Source: Prolixibacteraceae bacterium (GTDB taxonomy: Bacteria; Bacteroidota; Bacteroidia; Bacteroidales; Prolixibacteraceae). Taken from it: DNA of 18,682 nt. Where the stretch lies: NCBI GenBank assembly GCA_017998095.1, contig JAGODU010000076.1, positions 1 to 18,682 of the forward strand, given 5' to 3'. How positions within the stretch are numbered: position 1 is the first letter of the stretch; each line of letters starts with the position of its first letter. The notes beneath the pieces were generated by a model that did not search any database, was not told the origin of the DNA, and saw only the letters and a program-made list of their open reading frames with translations. This document shows, piece after piece, positions 1 to 8,800 of the stretch. The position numbers and the translations under genes are program-made.

Positions 1-631
1 TTTTAAGAGTTAATCCTACAGAATAATTTTTCAATGCATCTTTTGATATTCCATTTATATCAAGATCAGATGTAAATCTATAACCTCCGTATAATGCTAT
101 CCTTATCCAGCTGGTAAAGTTAACTTCAAGTTCAGCCATTGGTTCAACTACCCAAAAGAAGTCGCTAATGTTGAGGGAAGAATAGTAGCTGTAGTTTTCA
201 AAGGCACTTGCAGCTCCAACGCCAATCAGAACAGGAAAAGAAAGATGTATTGGTTTCAAAGGAAAAATCATTGGTTCAAATATTACACCGCCATATCCTC
301 CTGCAAGGTTTAAGTCGCCCGACTCATTTGAAAAAAGAAGGTCAAGGTCTAATTCATCAAGTTCGTTGATAAAAGCAGTTCCTCCGACACCAATTGCAAA
401 GAAATGATCCATAATCCAGCTTCCCCTCATTGATGATACAATACCATGCTTATTATCTATGGGAGAATATCCGCCTGATACTGAATAATAAAACCCATCT
501 CTTTTGTCTTTTTTAAATAAGGTTTTTACTTCTTGACTATCATCACTTTCTTCGTCAATTTTAATTGTCTTTTGGGCAAATGATGAAGCAGAAAAAAGGA
601 GTATAATTATGGTAAAGATTAATGTTCTCAT
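1..631 (-). CDS. Exported beta-rich protein, probable outer-membrane protein (3' end cut by window)
   Basis: An open frame of 210 codons runs from ATG at 631 to the window edge without a stop, so the C-terminus lies outside. The N-terminus, MRTLIFTIIILLFSASSFAQ, is a typical Bacteroidota signal peptide with a cleavage site after FAQ. The mature part begins with an acidic/basic stretch and then shows alternating Gly/aromatic beta strands (YYSVSGGY, FFAIGVGGTAF, LAGGYGGVIFEP, IRIALYGGYRF), as in small outer-membrane beta-barrels. The visible end (YSVGLTLK) resembles a last barrel strand, so probably only a few residues are missing. It lies 22 bp after the preceding same-strand gene and is likely the last member of the sigma/anti-sigma/GIN cluster. 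I do not recognise a specific family; the barrel assignment is inference from composition. Confidence 0.82.
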   Translation of the reverse strand, partial: MRTLIFTIIILLFSASSFAQKTIKIDEESDDSQEVKTLFKKDKRDGFYYSVSGGYSPIDNKHGIVSSMRGSWIMDHFFAIGVGGTAFINELDELDLDLLFSNESGDLNLAGGYGGVIFEPMIFPLKPIHLSFPVLIGVGAASAFENYSYYSSLNISDFFWVVEPMAELEVNFTSWIRIALYGGYRFTSDLDINGISKDALKNYSVGLTLK

Positions 632-653
632 TGTTTAAAAGTTTTTGATTTTC

Positions 654-1151
654 TTAAAAGCAGTATATGGCGCATAGTGCAAAGTCAAAAGGATTAGGAG
701 TAAAAATATTCTTTCCCCAGAAATCAAAGAATGGTTTAGCTTCTAACGTTATTGAAACAGGTAGTCGTTTGAAATCGTACGATAGTCCTAAGAGACCATC
801 AAGACCAATTACAGGAGCAGTAGCTTCGTCCCAGTAAAAACCATGTTCAGTATTCTGATAATATTGATTCCATTTCACATAACCCGCATGGATGCCATAC
901 CCGTAATATACTGAAATGTATTCAGGCAGAATATCTACTTTATATTGATGAAAATATTTCATAGCAGTAAACTGGCTTCCGTTTTCTCTCCAGCTAAGCA
1001 TAAACCTGTAAGTTGAAAGATCCTTGTTTTGTACATCAAAGAAAACACCTTTTGTCTGTCCTCCACGGATCCCGACTGCTTTCTCAAATCTCTGTGCCAT
1101 CAGTGAAGAAACAGCCAGTATAGCCAGTATAGTTGGAATTGTTCTTTTCAT
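654..1151 (-). CDS. Exported hypothetical protein, probable small outer-membrane barrel
   Basis: This encodes 165 residues with signal peptide MKRTIPTILAILAVSSLMAQ and cleavage probably after MAQ. The mature part starts FEKAVGIRGGQTKGVFFD and has alternating beta-strand patterns with many Tyr, Phe and Gly. It ends in an aromatic residue (ALCAIYCF), a common terminal signature of outer-membrane beta-barrels. No catalytic motif is visible. It sits 42 bp downstream of the GIN lipoprotein gene and 22 bp before the next exported protein, so the three are probably co-transcribed. A perfect 9-bp tandem duplication in the signal-peptide core encodes ILA-ILA. A lipid- or envelope-stress-related role would be inference from neighbours only. 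Confidence 0.8.
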   Translation of the reverse strand: MKRTIPTILAILAVSSLMAQRFEKAVGIRGGQTKGVFFDVQNKDLSTYRFMLSWRENGSQFTAMKYFHQYKVDILPEYISVYYGYGIHAGYVKWNQYYQNTEHGFYWDEATAPVIGLDGLLGLSYDFKRLPVSITLEAKPFFDFWGKNIFTPNPFDFALCAIYCF

Positions 1152-1193
1152 TAGATTCTTTGGGTTTCAAGGATTTGAATTCAAATTATAAAA

Positions 1194-1970
1194 TTAATTG
1201 TCATTTATAAGGTTTCCAGGACCAAGATCGTTGTAATTGATATCAGGATTACCAATATAATAAATATCTCCGGATCCGCTGATAATAACGTTAAGTTTTT
1301 CGGAAGCATTAATATACCCGGTACCTGAACCGCTGATATTTACATTGGCTTCTTTAAGTAAAAAATCATAAGCTTTTATTGTGCCTGAACCACTTATGTT
1401 GAATGATCCATAATCAGCAGAGCCTGCAATCTTAATCTTTCCTGATCCTGATATATCAGTTTCAGTTGTCTTGCATTCAGCATAAATATCCATGTCTCCT
1501 GATCCCGATATCTCTGATTTATATTCATTACCGTAGAAGGTAGAGTATATATTTCCTGAACCACTGATTATTAATTCAAGTTTTTCATCACGTACAGTAT
1601 CAGTTTCTATTTTTCCCGAACCCGATAATTCTATTTTTGAAATTTTTGGACACCTGACTATTACGTCTATTCGCTTGGTTGTTGAAAGGCTAACGTGAAA
1701 GGCTGTCCTGATATCCAAATGGTCGCTGTAAACGGCAGTTTCAATATAAGGCATGATATTAGACTCGCAAATGATTTTTACTTCTGTTGAGTCAGAATAT
1801 TCCCAGTATATATTATAGCTTCCGGAAGATGACACTCTTGTGAAATCAGGTAATGATCTTGTTTCTTCAGTAATCTCTCCATTTCCGACAATAACAGGAT
1901 CATTAATACATCCTGAGAATGCTAACATTATTATTACTGAGATGATAATTGCAAAGATTTTTGTTTTCAT
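1194..1970 (-). CDS. Head-GIN domain (DUF2807) lipoprotein
   Basis: This encodes 258 residues. The N-terminus has a lipoprotein signal with lipobox FSGC (Cys21), so the protein is probably anchored in the outer or inner membrane and faces the periplasm or surface. From about residue 115 the chain carries seven (I/L)SGSG motifs roughly 20 residues apart, each followed by a short beta strand (SGSGKIE, SGSGNIY, SGSGDMD and so on). This is the hallmark of the putative auto-transporter adhesin head-GIN domain, a right-handed beta-solenoid. The end, GNPDINYNDLGPGN, is a variant of the usual GSP...GxG terminus. The gene follows a DUF4097-like gene by 71 bp, and that gap contains a promoter-like element identical in layout to the one before the sigma gene, so it may have its own ECF-driven transcript. 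The molecular role of GIN proteins is not established. Confidence 0.92.
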   Translation of the reverse strand: MKTKIFAIIISVIIMLAFSGCINDPVIVGNGEITEETRSLPDFTRVSSSGSYNIYWEYSDSTEVKIICESNIMPYIETAVYSDHLDIRTAFHVSLSTTKRIDVIVRCPKISKIELSGSGKIETDTVRDEKLELIISGSGNIYSTFYGNEYKSEISGSGDMDIYAECKTTETDISGSGKIKIAGSADYGSFNISGSGTIKAYDFLLKEANVNISGSGTGYINASEKLNVIISGSGDIYYIGNPDINYNDLGPGNLINDN

Positions 1971-1999
1971 GGCTTTTTGATATTATTATTTTCTTTTAA

Positions 2000-2027
2000 G
2001 TACAAGAAAAATATTAAAGGGTTGCAA
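2000..2027 (-). promoter_or_regulatory. Putative ECF-sigma promoter of the GIN lipoprotein gene
   Basis: Read on the minus strand, the sequence is TTGCAACCC, 13 bases, TTGTAC. The AAC core and the GT core are separated as in ECF promoters (an AAC-type -35 and a GTC-type -10). The same element with the same 13-base spacer lies upstream of the sigma gene at 4220-4247. Transcription would start near 1993, leaving a leader of about 20 nt before the ATG at 1970. Two matching copies support it; recognition by the neighbouring sigma factor is inferred. Confidence 0.55.
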
Positions 2028-2041
2028 TTTTTAATAAATTT

Positions 2042-3139
2042 CTACTTTTTAATAATATTTATTTCCCCTGAAGATGATTTTAATATCAATTTTGGATTAT
2101 CAATCTTAACATCACCTGTTCTGCCAAGGTATCTCATAACTTTTTCTTTAGGATCAATTTGTTCTTTCTTATCAATTTTGGAATCCATAGGCAGGCGTAT
2201 ATCCTGATTTGTTATAATATCAAAATTGACATCAGCTTTTTTATCGAAACAAAGATTGATTTTAGAAGATCTTGAATCTATATAGATATTTGAGAAAGTA
2301 CTTTTAATACTCTCGATGGTAAGATCGCCATAATTCATTCTTATATCTGATTTTCTATTGAATTCACTTATTGAGAAATCTGTCCAGCTTGATTGTGTTT
2401 CAAAATCGCTCACCATTCTTATTCGGTAAGTATCTCTGCTTGAATTGGCCAGGAGATCTTCTATTTCTGTTATTGTGATATCTGAAGTTTTGCTTGTTAT
2501 CCTAAGTTTCTTAGCACTTGATAAATTCATGTCGGAATAATAAATTTCAAGGGCTCCACTTTCCATGGTGTTGATTGTTGCATCCCCGAAGCTCAGCTTA
2601 AGGTTTACATATCCTGTCAGGTCGTGTGCCTTTAGCTTGCCGTTAGCAATGTCAATGGTCATATCTCCCTTGTAATCGTTAATATAAATGTTGCCAAACT
2701 TATTGGTAACCTTCAGTTCAAGATTATTTGGCAGTTTTACTTTCATATTGATTTCAACCTGAGTATCGCCTACGCCAATGGATTCTTTTATCTTGTTGAA
2801 CTCGCTGAAGATAACATTGTTTTTATCACCTATCCTTGTGTTTATGACAAGATAATGCCCCGATTGTGACATTTCAAAACTTATCTCACTCATCTTCTTT
2901 TTAAGCTTCTCCCTGCTCTTTTCTGATACGCGGACAAATACTTCTACCTTGACAGAATCCTTATCCCAGGTGTCAATCTCTATGTCCCCATATTTATTTC
3001 CAATGTCTATTACAGAGCCTTTGCTAACTCTGAAGCCTTTCTTTACTTCACGGGTTTCAGTCACCTGAGCATTCAGAGTAGATGAAACCAGTATCAGGGC
3101 AGACATGGTTATAAACAAGTTTCGAAATATTCTTTTCAT
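2042..3139 (-). CDS. Exported DUF4097-like beta-solenoid protein
   Basis: This encodes 365 residues with signal peptide MKRIFRNLFITMSALILVSSTLNAQ. The mature part contains repeated short beta-strand units such as VIDIGNKYGDIEIDTWDKDSV, KVTNKFGNIYINDYKGDM, LSFGDATI and MNYGDLTIESIKS. The N/K-(x)-G-(D/N)-I pattern is typical of the putative-adhesin DUF4097 family, which is related to the GIN fold. No enzymatic residues stand out. It starts 11 bp after the anti-sigma-like gene, so it belongs to the same transcript. An ECF sigma gene followed by DUF4097 and GIN genes is a recurring Bacteroidota arrangement, and such proteins are thought to be envelope-associated targets of the sigma factor. Exact function is unknown. 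Confidence 0.85.
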   Translation of the reverse strand: MKRIFRNLFITMSALILVSSTLNAQVTETREVKKGFRVSKGSVIDIGNKYGDIEIDTWDKDSVKVEVFVRVSEKSREKLKKKMSEISFEMSQSGHYLVINTRIGDKNNVIFSEFNKIKESIGVGDTQVEINMKVKLPNNLELKVTNKFGNIYINDYKGDMTIDIANGKLKAHDLTGYVNLKLSFGDATINTMESGALEIYYSDMNLSSAKKLRITSKTSDITITEIEDLLANSSRDTYRIRMVSDFETQSSWTDFSISEFNRKSDIRMNYGDLTIESIKSTFSNIYIDSRSSKINLCFDKKADVNFDIITNQDIRLPMDSKIDKKEQIDPKEKVMRYLGRTGDVKIDNPKLILKSSSGEINIIKK

Positions 3140-3150
3140 CTTAATATTTT

Positions 3151-3654
3151 TTAGCAGTTAATCTGATCTAGAACCCTATCTACCATTTCTAATCGTAAAC
3201 GATTGTTCTGGATCATTGCTTCAATTACTTCCTTATTGTAAAAATTATCTTTAAGGTCGTTCTCAAGCTCTTTGTACATGTTGTCGAGCTCGTTAAGGTC
3301 GTTTTCAATATCCACTTTTAAATCAGGATATATCTTATAGCATTTTTCAATTTCATTTATTTTAGAAGAAACCTTTTCTGAATAAAAGGCTTCAGTTTCC
3401 AAAAGGTTTTTCATTTCCGGATCTGAAATGTTAGCAAAACGCCTTTCATTCCCTGATTCTTTATTCAAGAAGAAAGCTCCGGCAAGTGCAATAACCAATA
3501 CGGCGGCTATTGATGCAGTCAGCTTCCAGATATTGAATCTTCTTGACTCTTTTTCAGATAATTGTGATTCAATCTTGTCCCATAAATCTACCGATGGCAG
3601 TTTGGAATCAAAATCATCCCTGTTATCCCTTATGAAATTTTCAAGCTTCTTCAT
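3151..3654 (-). CDS. Single-pass membrane anti-sigma-like protein
   Basis: This encodes 167 residues. The cytoplasmic N-terminus (about 1-43) is charged and contains PSVDLWDKIESQL, a pattern common at the start of Bacteroidota ECF-associated membrane proteins. One transmembrane helix lies at about residues 44-63 (KLTASIAAVLVIALAGAFFL). The remaining part, about 65-167, is highly charged and predicted helical or coiled-coil, and would be periplasmic. No zinc-binding HxxxCxxC anti-sigma motif is present. The start ATG lies inside the end of the sigma gene (14-bp overlap), implying translational coupling. Function as the cognate anti-sigma factor is inferred from topology and position; its signal is unknown. 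Confidence 0.8.
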   Translation of the reverse strand: MKKLENFIRDNRDDFDSKLPSVDLWDKIESQLSEKESRRFNIWKLTASIAAVLVIALAGAFFLNKESGNERRFANISDPEMKNLLETEAFYSEKVSSKINEIEKCYKIYPDLKVDIENDLNELDNMYKELENDLKDNFYNKEVIEAMIQNNRLRLEMVDRVLDQINC

Positions 3655-4213
3655 AATATTTTTCTTTTAATATTTCATATACTTTTCTTTTGGCACGCAT
3701 AAATTGTGATTTTGATGTCGATTCTGTTATATTCAAAATCTGTGCAATTTCTACGTGGTCATATCCTTCAAGCAAATAAAGTGAAAATACAAGCCTTCCT
3801 CCTTCGGGCAACTGCTCCATTGCATTTTCAATATCTTTAGTTGTTAATGGCAAATATTCTTCTTCATCTTCATCATAAACATTCTTATAGTGATACATAT
3901 CTTCTGTAAGCAACAGATTTACTTTCTTCTTGTTTATAAAGTTGATACAGCTGTTTATTACAATTCTTTTCAACCATGCACCAAATGTTGATTCATACCT
4001 GAATGTGTCAAGTCGGGTAAATGCCTGAACAAATGCTTCCTGTAAAAGGTCTTCAGCGTCTTCACGATTATTGACCATACGGTAACAAATGTTGAACATT
4101 GCCCTTGCGTACAACTCATATAACTGTCGTCGGGCCTTATTGTCTCCTTTCTTACTGGCCTCAATCAGCTTCTTGTGTATGTCAATCTGTGTGTCCAATT
4201 GTTCAAATTCCAA
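3641..4213 (-). CDS. ECF RNA polymerase sigma factor (sigma-70 family, RpoE-like)
   Basis: This encodes 190 residues. Sigma region 2 spans about 32-99, with LYELYARAMFNICYRM, the core-binding signature DAEDLLQEAFVQAF, and the -10-recognising FGAWLKRIVINSCINF. Region 4 spans about 130-182, with LPEGGRLVFSLYLLEGYDHV and a helix-turn-helix EIAQILNITESTSKSQFMRAKRK. Region 3 is absent, as in ECF factors. The linker is acidic (DEDEEE). The frame opens with TTG at 4213; there is no ATG before Met40, which lies inside region 2, so a non-ATG start is required, at 4213 or another TTG at 4198. The gene overlaps the anti-sigma-like gene by 14 bp. An ECF-type promoter motif lies immediately upstream, suggesting autoregulation. 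Confidence 0.93.
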   Translation of the reverse strand: MEFEQLDTQIDIHKKLIEASKKGDNKARRQLYELYARAMFNICYRMVNNREDAEDLLQEAFVQAFTRLDTFRYESTFGAWLKRIVINSCINFINKKKVNLLLTEDMYHYKNVYDEDEEEYLPLTTKDIENAMEQLPEGGRLVFSLYLLEGYDHVEIAQILNITESTSKSQFMRAKRKVYEILKEKYYEEA

Positions 4214-4219
4214 TTATAT

Positions 4220-4247
4220 TGACAAACTTAAATATCAGGGGTTGCAA
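4220..4247 (-). promoter_or_regulatory. Putative autoregulatory ECF promoter of the sigma gene
   Basis: On the minus strand this reads TTGCAACCC, 13 bases, TTGTCA, matching the 2000-2027 element in sequence and spacing. It carries AAC and GTC cores as expected for ECF promoters. Transcription would begin about 7 bases after GTC, near 4214, practically at the TTG start codon at 4213. A TAAGTTTG sequence (4223-4230) within it also resembles the housekeeping -7 box TAnnTTTG, but the only TTG upstream is 14 bases away, short for a -33 box. Confidence 0.55.
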
Positions 4248-4327
4248 TTTTTTTACTTTTTTTTACTTTTTTTACCTGATTATTCCTTTTTATATAGATT
4301 TTATCATTTATGTGTTGAAATTCAGTG

Positions 4328-5698
4328 TTATTTATTCCTTTGTAGCGAAAACCATACTCCCGGAATACATAAGGCTGTGAATATGGAAAAGCAAATCTTC
4401 ATACATTTTAAGAAAAGATCAGAATTTTCTTGCGATAGTTGCATTTTTCCTAAAAATAATGAAATAAATATTGTTGCTATCATCATGCTAAATGTCTGTC
4501 CTAATACTCTCATAGAAGCAGTTAATCCTGTTGCTACCCCGTAATTCTTTTTATCTACCGATCCCATTATTGCATTTGTATTGGGAGAACTGAATAGTCC
4601 GAACCCTAACCCAATGAATAGTAATATCCCGATTATAACAGTCATGCTTGTTTCGGAACCTATAAATGTTAATGCCAGCAATCCGGCCAGTGTTATGAAC
4701 ATGCCGCTTGAAGCAAGTATTCCAGGCCTTATCTTATCTGAGAGTCTTCCGGTTAACGGAGCTGTTATTGCCATTACTATAGGTTGGGCAATGAGTATTA
4801 GTCCTGCATCACGTGGTGACAGACCTTTGACAAATTGTAAGTACAAACTAAGCATGAACCCGATGCTGAAGGTTGCTGAATAGTGAATCAATGCTGCCAT
4901 ATTGGAAAAGGCAAACATCCTGCTCCCCTTAAACAGCCTGATATTGAATATCGGGGATTCCTGTTTGTTTTCATAAATGAAAAACCATACTCCTGCTATA
5001 ATTCCAAATATAAATATCAGTAATCCCTTAGAGGTAAGTATTTTTCCTCCTCCGAATACAACACAGAAAATTACTACTGCATAAATTAAACTACCAGTAA
5101 GGTCAAACTTACCCGTCGACTTATCGATATGAATCTTCCTTAAGTTGAATACAGAAAGCAGAATTGCAAATATGCCTAATGGTACCACTGAAATAAAAAC
5201 AAATTTCCATCCTCCGATATTTGTTAATAACCCTCCGATAAACGGACCCATGGAAAGACCTGCATAAACTGCCCCAATGTTTAAGCCAAGAGCCACGCCT
5301 CTTTTCTCAGGGGGGTATACTGAAGTTACTATTGCCAGACTTGTAACGTGCATGAAGGCAGCTCCTATTCCTTGAAATATTCTCATTACAATAAGGAAGG
5401 TAATGTTTGGACTAAAAGCTGCCAGAAAAGTAAAAATAGTAAATGTAAAAAGCCCATATTCAAATATCTTTACCCGTCCCCACATATCGGCAGCCTTGCT
5501 GAAAGGTAAAAGCACAATGGCATTTGCTATCAGAAAAGCATTTGATATCCAGCTTAGTGTTGAAGCACTGCAGTTGAAATACTTTTGAATATCGGGCAGG
5601 GTAATGTTTATGGCTGACAGCATGAAAGGATTCATGAACGAAGCGTACATTGCTGTAACTAATATCGGCCACAATCTATAAGGTTGATTAGAATTCAT
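4328..5698 (-). CDS. MFS transporter, DHA2-type multidrug exporter
   Basis: This encodes 456 residues, strongly hydrophobic, with roughly 12-14 membrane helices. The first helix ends in AINITLPDIQKYF, the DHA2 version of the D1 motif. Residues 46-58 (TLSWISNAFLIAN) are the family's helix 2. Motif A is DMWGRVK (71-77) and antiporter motif C is G-x8-GPFIGG (142-156). A second motif-A-like loop is LTGRLSDKIRP. These features indicate a proton-coupled drug or small-molecule exporter in the inner membrane; the substrate cannot be predicted. It is transcribed in the same direction as the sigma cluster but ends 114 bp before it with no clear terminator between, and it is divergent from the large signalling gene at 5834. 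Confidence 0.9.
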   Translation of the reverse strand: MNSNQPYRLWPILVTAMYASFMNPFMLSAINITLPDIQKYFNCSASTLSWISNAFLIANAIVLLPFSKAADMWGRVKIFEYGLFTFTIFTFLAAFSPNITFLIVMRIFQGIGAAFMHVTSLAIVTSVYPPEKRGVALGLNIGAVYAGLSMGPFIGGLLTNIGGWKFVFISVVPLGIFAILLSVFNLRKIHIDKSTGKFDLTGSLIYAVVIFCVVFGGGKILTSKGLLIFIFGIIAGVWFFIYENKQESPIFNIRLFKGSRMFAFSNMAALIHYSATFSIGFMLSLYLQFVKGLSPRDAGLILIAQPIVMAITAPLTGRLSDKIRPGILASSGMFITLAGLLALTFIGSETSMTVIIGILLFIGLGFGLFSSPNTNAIMGSVDKKNYGVATGLTASMRVLGQTFSMMIATIFISLFLGKMQLSQENSDLFLKCMKICFSIFTALCIPGVWFSLQRNK

Positions 5699-5785
5699 TA
5701 TTCAACGGATTTTTTTCGAAGCACTAAATTATCTGTTTATAATGTTTGTTCTGCTTCATTTGTTATTATTTTAAAAAATGGATAT

Positions 5786-5793
5786 TAATTTTG
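5786..5793 (+). promoter_or_regulatory. Candidate Bacteroidota -7 box for the signalling operon
   Basis: TAATTTTG matches TAnnTTTG and would place the transcription start near 5800, about 35 nt before the ATG at 5834. The nearest upstream TTTG (5759-5762) is 23 bases away, longer than the usual spacing of about 19, so the match is partial. Confidence 0.33.
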
Positions 5794-5833
5794 TGTTTAC
5801 TATCTTAGCACTTAATAGAAAAGAAAATCTTCA

Positions 5834-8800
5834 ATGAAATCAGATTCATTATCCGAAAAGGGAAATCAAGATATTAATGCCGGTGATAAATTGAATAGCA
5901 GTTATTTAGAATCCTTATTCAAAATTTTAATCGGATTGTCAAAACATCAGAATACTGAAAGTCTTCTGCTGTTTTTATCTCAATCTTTAGCTGATGTTTT
6001 TTCCGACAAAGTAAGTATAAGGTCAAACTTCAATGGAATTTCTAAAATCAGTGAACATTTAAATGAGTCAACCTTTAATTTTTATAAGGAATTTATTACT
6101 CCTGATAATAAATCCGGTAGTATTGAATTCTTTTTCAAAGATGAGGCTTCGTTTTATGAAATCAAAGAAGACATTGTAGCTGTATCCGATACTCTTATCC
6201 CTTCTCTCATAAGTAATTTATCAAAGTTTCAGCTCGAAAAGTTAGTGCTTTATAATATTGAAAGGGAAAAAGAACTTAAAAGCATAAACCTTACTACTGA
6301 GATTCTTAAAAAGAGCAAAGCTCTTGATGAACTTCTTCAGGATGTTTGCTCTGCATTGCCCGATGCAATGCAATACCCCGAATACACAGCAACAAGGATT
6401 ACCTTTGAAGGAAGAACTTTTACAAGCAGGAATTTTGATGAATCACCCTGGGTTTTAAGTCAGGCCTTTGAAACTCCTGATAAAAAGCAGGGCAGCATTG
6501 AGATTTTCTACCTTAAACAATTTCCCGATGAAAATGAAGGACCATTCCTTACTGAAGAACGAAATCTTATTAATAACCTTTCTGCATTAATTTCCGGAAC
6601 ATTAACGAAAAAGGCTCTTGAAGACCTCCTGGCAAGAAATACGGAAAGGCTCAAAGAATTAAAAGGTATTAACACTACCTCGGAAATACTTAAGAAAAAT
6701 CTTCCCCTCGAGGATTCATTGAAGGAGATTTGTAATATTCTGCCTGCTTCATGGCAATATGTTGATGATACTGTTTCCAGAATTATATATGAAAAATGGG
6801 TTTTCCAAAGTAAAAACTTCAGGGTAACTCCATGGAGAATGGTTCAGGAATTTAAAATTTCCGGTGATAAAAAAGGTACTATTGAAATTTTTTACCTTAA
6901 TGAACATCCTCAGGAAGATGAAGGCCCTTTCCTCAAAGAGGAACGTAATCTGCTTATTAATATTTCAAACCTGATTACAGGCTCTGTAACACGGGATATT
7001 TTCAATAAGCTTAAATATAACAACAGGGAAAGGCTTAAAGAACTGAAGGCAATAAATCAAACTTCAATGATTATTGAAGATTCAAAATCAATAGAAGAAA
7101 CTCTTCAGGAAATTTGTAATATTTTGCCCCGTTCATGGCAATATCCTAAATATACAGCCGCCAGAATCAGATTTGAAGGCAGAATATACTCTTCCCAAAA
7201 CTTTGCTGAAACAGGCTGGGTTCAACGTGAAAACTTTGTAACTATCGATAATCGAAAAGGTGTTATTGAAATATTTTACCTTAAACAGTTTCCTCATGAA
7301 CATGAAGGTCCGTTCCTTGCTGAAGAACGCGACCTGCTGATAAATATTGGAAAACTTATAAGTGGCTTCCTCAATAATATCAAAGGAAGGGAAATATTCC
7401 ACAAGAACGTTTTTCTTTCAAATCAAAGCCATAAGTCGGATGAGTACCGCAAATCATTGATCAAAAATAAAAAACCCCTGCAGCTATACTTCAATCAGCA
7501 AACAATCGATAAGTATGTTTACCTCGATATGATGAAATTCAAGGTTAAGCATATCCTTTTCGTTGCTACTCTTTATGATGCATTTATCCTTGAAAGCGAA
7601 GATTCTTTCTTTGAAAAGTTTATGGGCGAAATTTATCAGTACAGCTTATTCTCCCTTCCGCGTATAACCGGTGTTTCTTCTGCTGAAGAGGCTCTTGAGG
7701 TTTTGGAAACTACTCATTTCGACCTTGTTATTCTTATGGTTGGGCTCGACAGGGAAGCTCCAATCCTTTTGAGTGAACAGATAAAGCAAAGTAATGAGTC
7801 TCTCCCTATTTACCTGCTTTTGAATAAGAAAAGCGATGTACAGTATTTTGAGGAATTAGTACCTACAATAAAAACTGTAGATAAGGTGTTTGTGTGGAAC
7901 GGCGATTCTTCTATTCTTTTTGCGATAGTTAAATCAACAGAAGATAAGGTCAATGTTGAAAACGATACTAAGATTGGTCTTGTAAGGGTAATCCTTCTTA
8001 TTGAAGATTCGCCTTTGTATTATTCAAAATACCTGCAGATTTTGTTTACTATCATCTTTGAACAGGTACAGCAACTTCTGCCTGAGGTTGAAAAGAACGA
8101 GCTTGACAAGATTTGTAAAATGCGTTCACGTCCTAAGATTCTGCTTGCAAGAAACTACGATGAAGCTATTACCATCTTCAATAAATATAAAGATTTTCTC
8201 CTTTGCGTTATTTCAGATGTTGAATTTGAAAGAAGCGGTAAGCTTGACAAACAGGCAGGAGTGAAATTCATTAAATACGTTAAGTCTCACATTTTTGATT
8301 TACCGGTTATCCTTCAGTCATCGGAAGACAAGAATGAAAGTTTGGCGAAGAAACTTAACGTTACCTTCCTGAATAAGAACTCAGAAACACTGATGTCGGA
8401 CATTAAAAAGTATCTTATTCAGTATCTGGGCTTCGGTAATTTTATTTTCCGCGATAAAGAAGGAAATAAAATCGGAGTGGCAAAGTCATTGAGGGAATTT
8501 GAAACACTTTTGAAGGAAATCTCCGATGAGTCGTATTATATCCATGCTCATGAAAATAAGTTTTCATTATGGCTAATGGCTCGTGGAGAAATACAGCTGG
8601 CAAAAACATTAAACCCTATTCAGATAGGGGAAGATTCTGATATAAAAGCAGCAAGGAAAGAGTTTATTGAGATTCTCCAAAAATATAAGGAAGAAAAGAA
8701 GAAAGGCAAGATCCTTGATTTTGATGAAACATCGACGCTTGATGAAAAGAACATTGTTTCTTTTGCAGCAGGCTCACTTGGAGGAAAGGGGAGAGGACTT

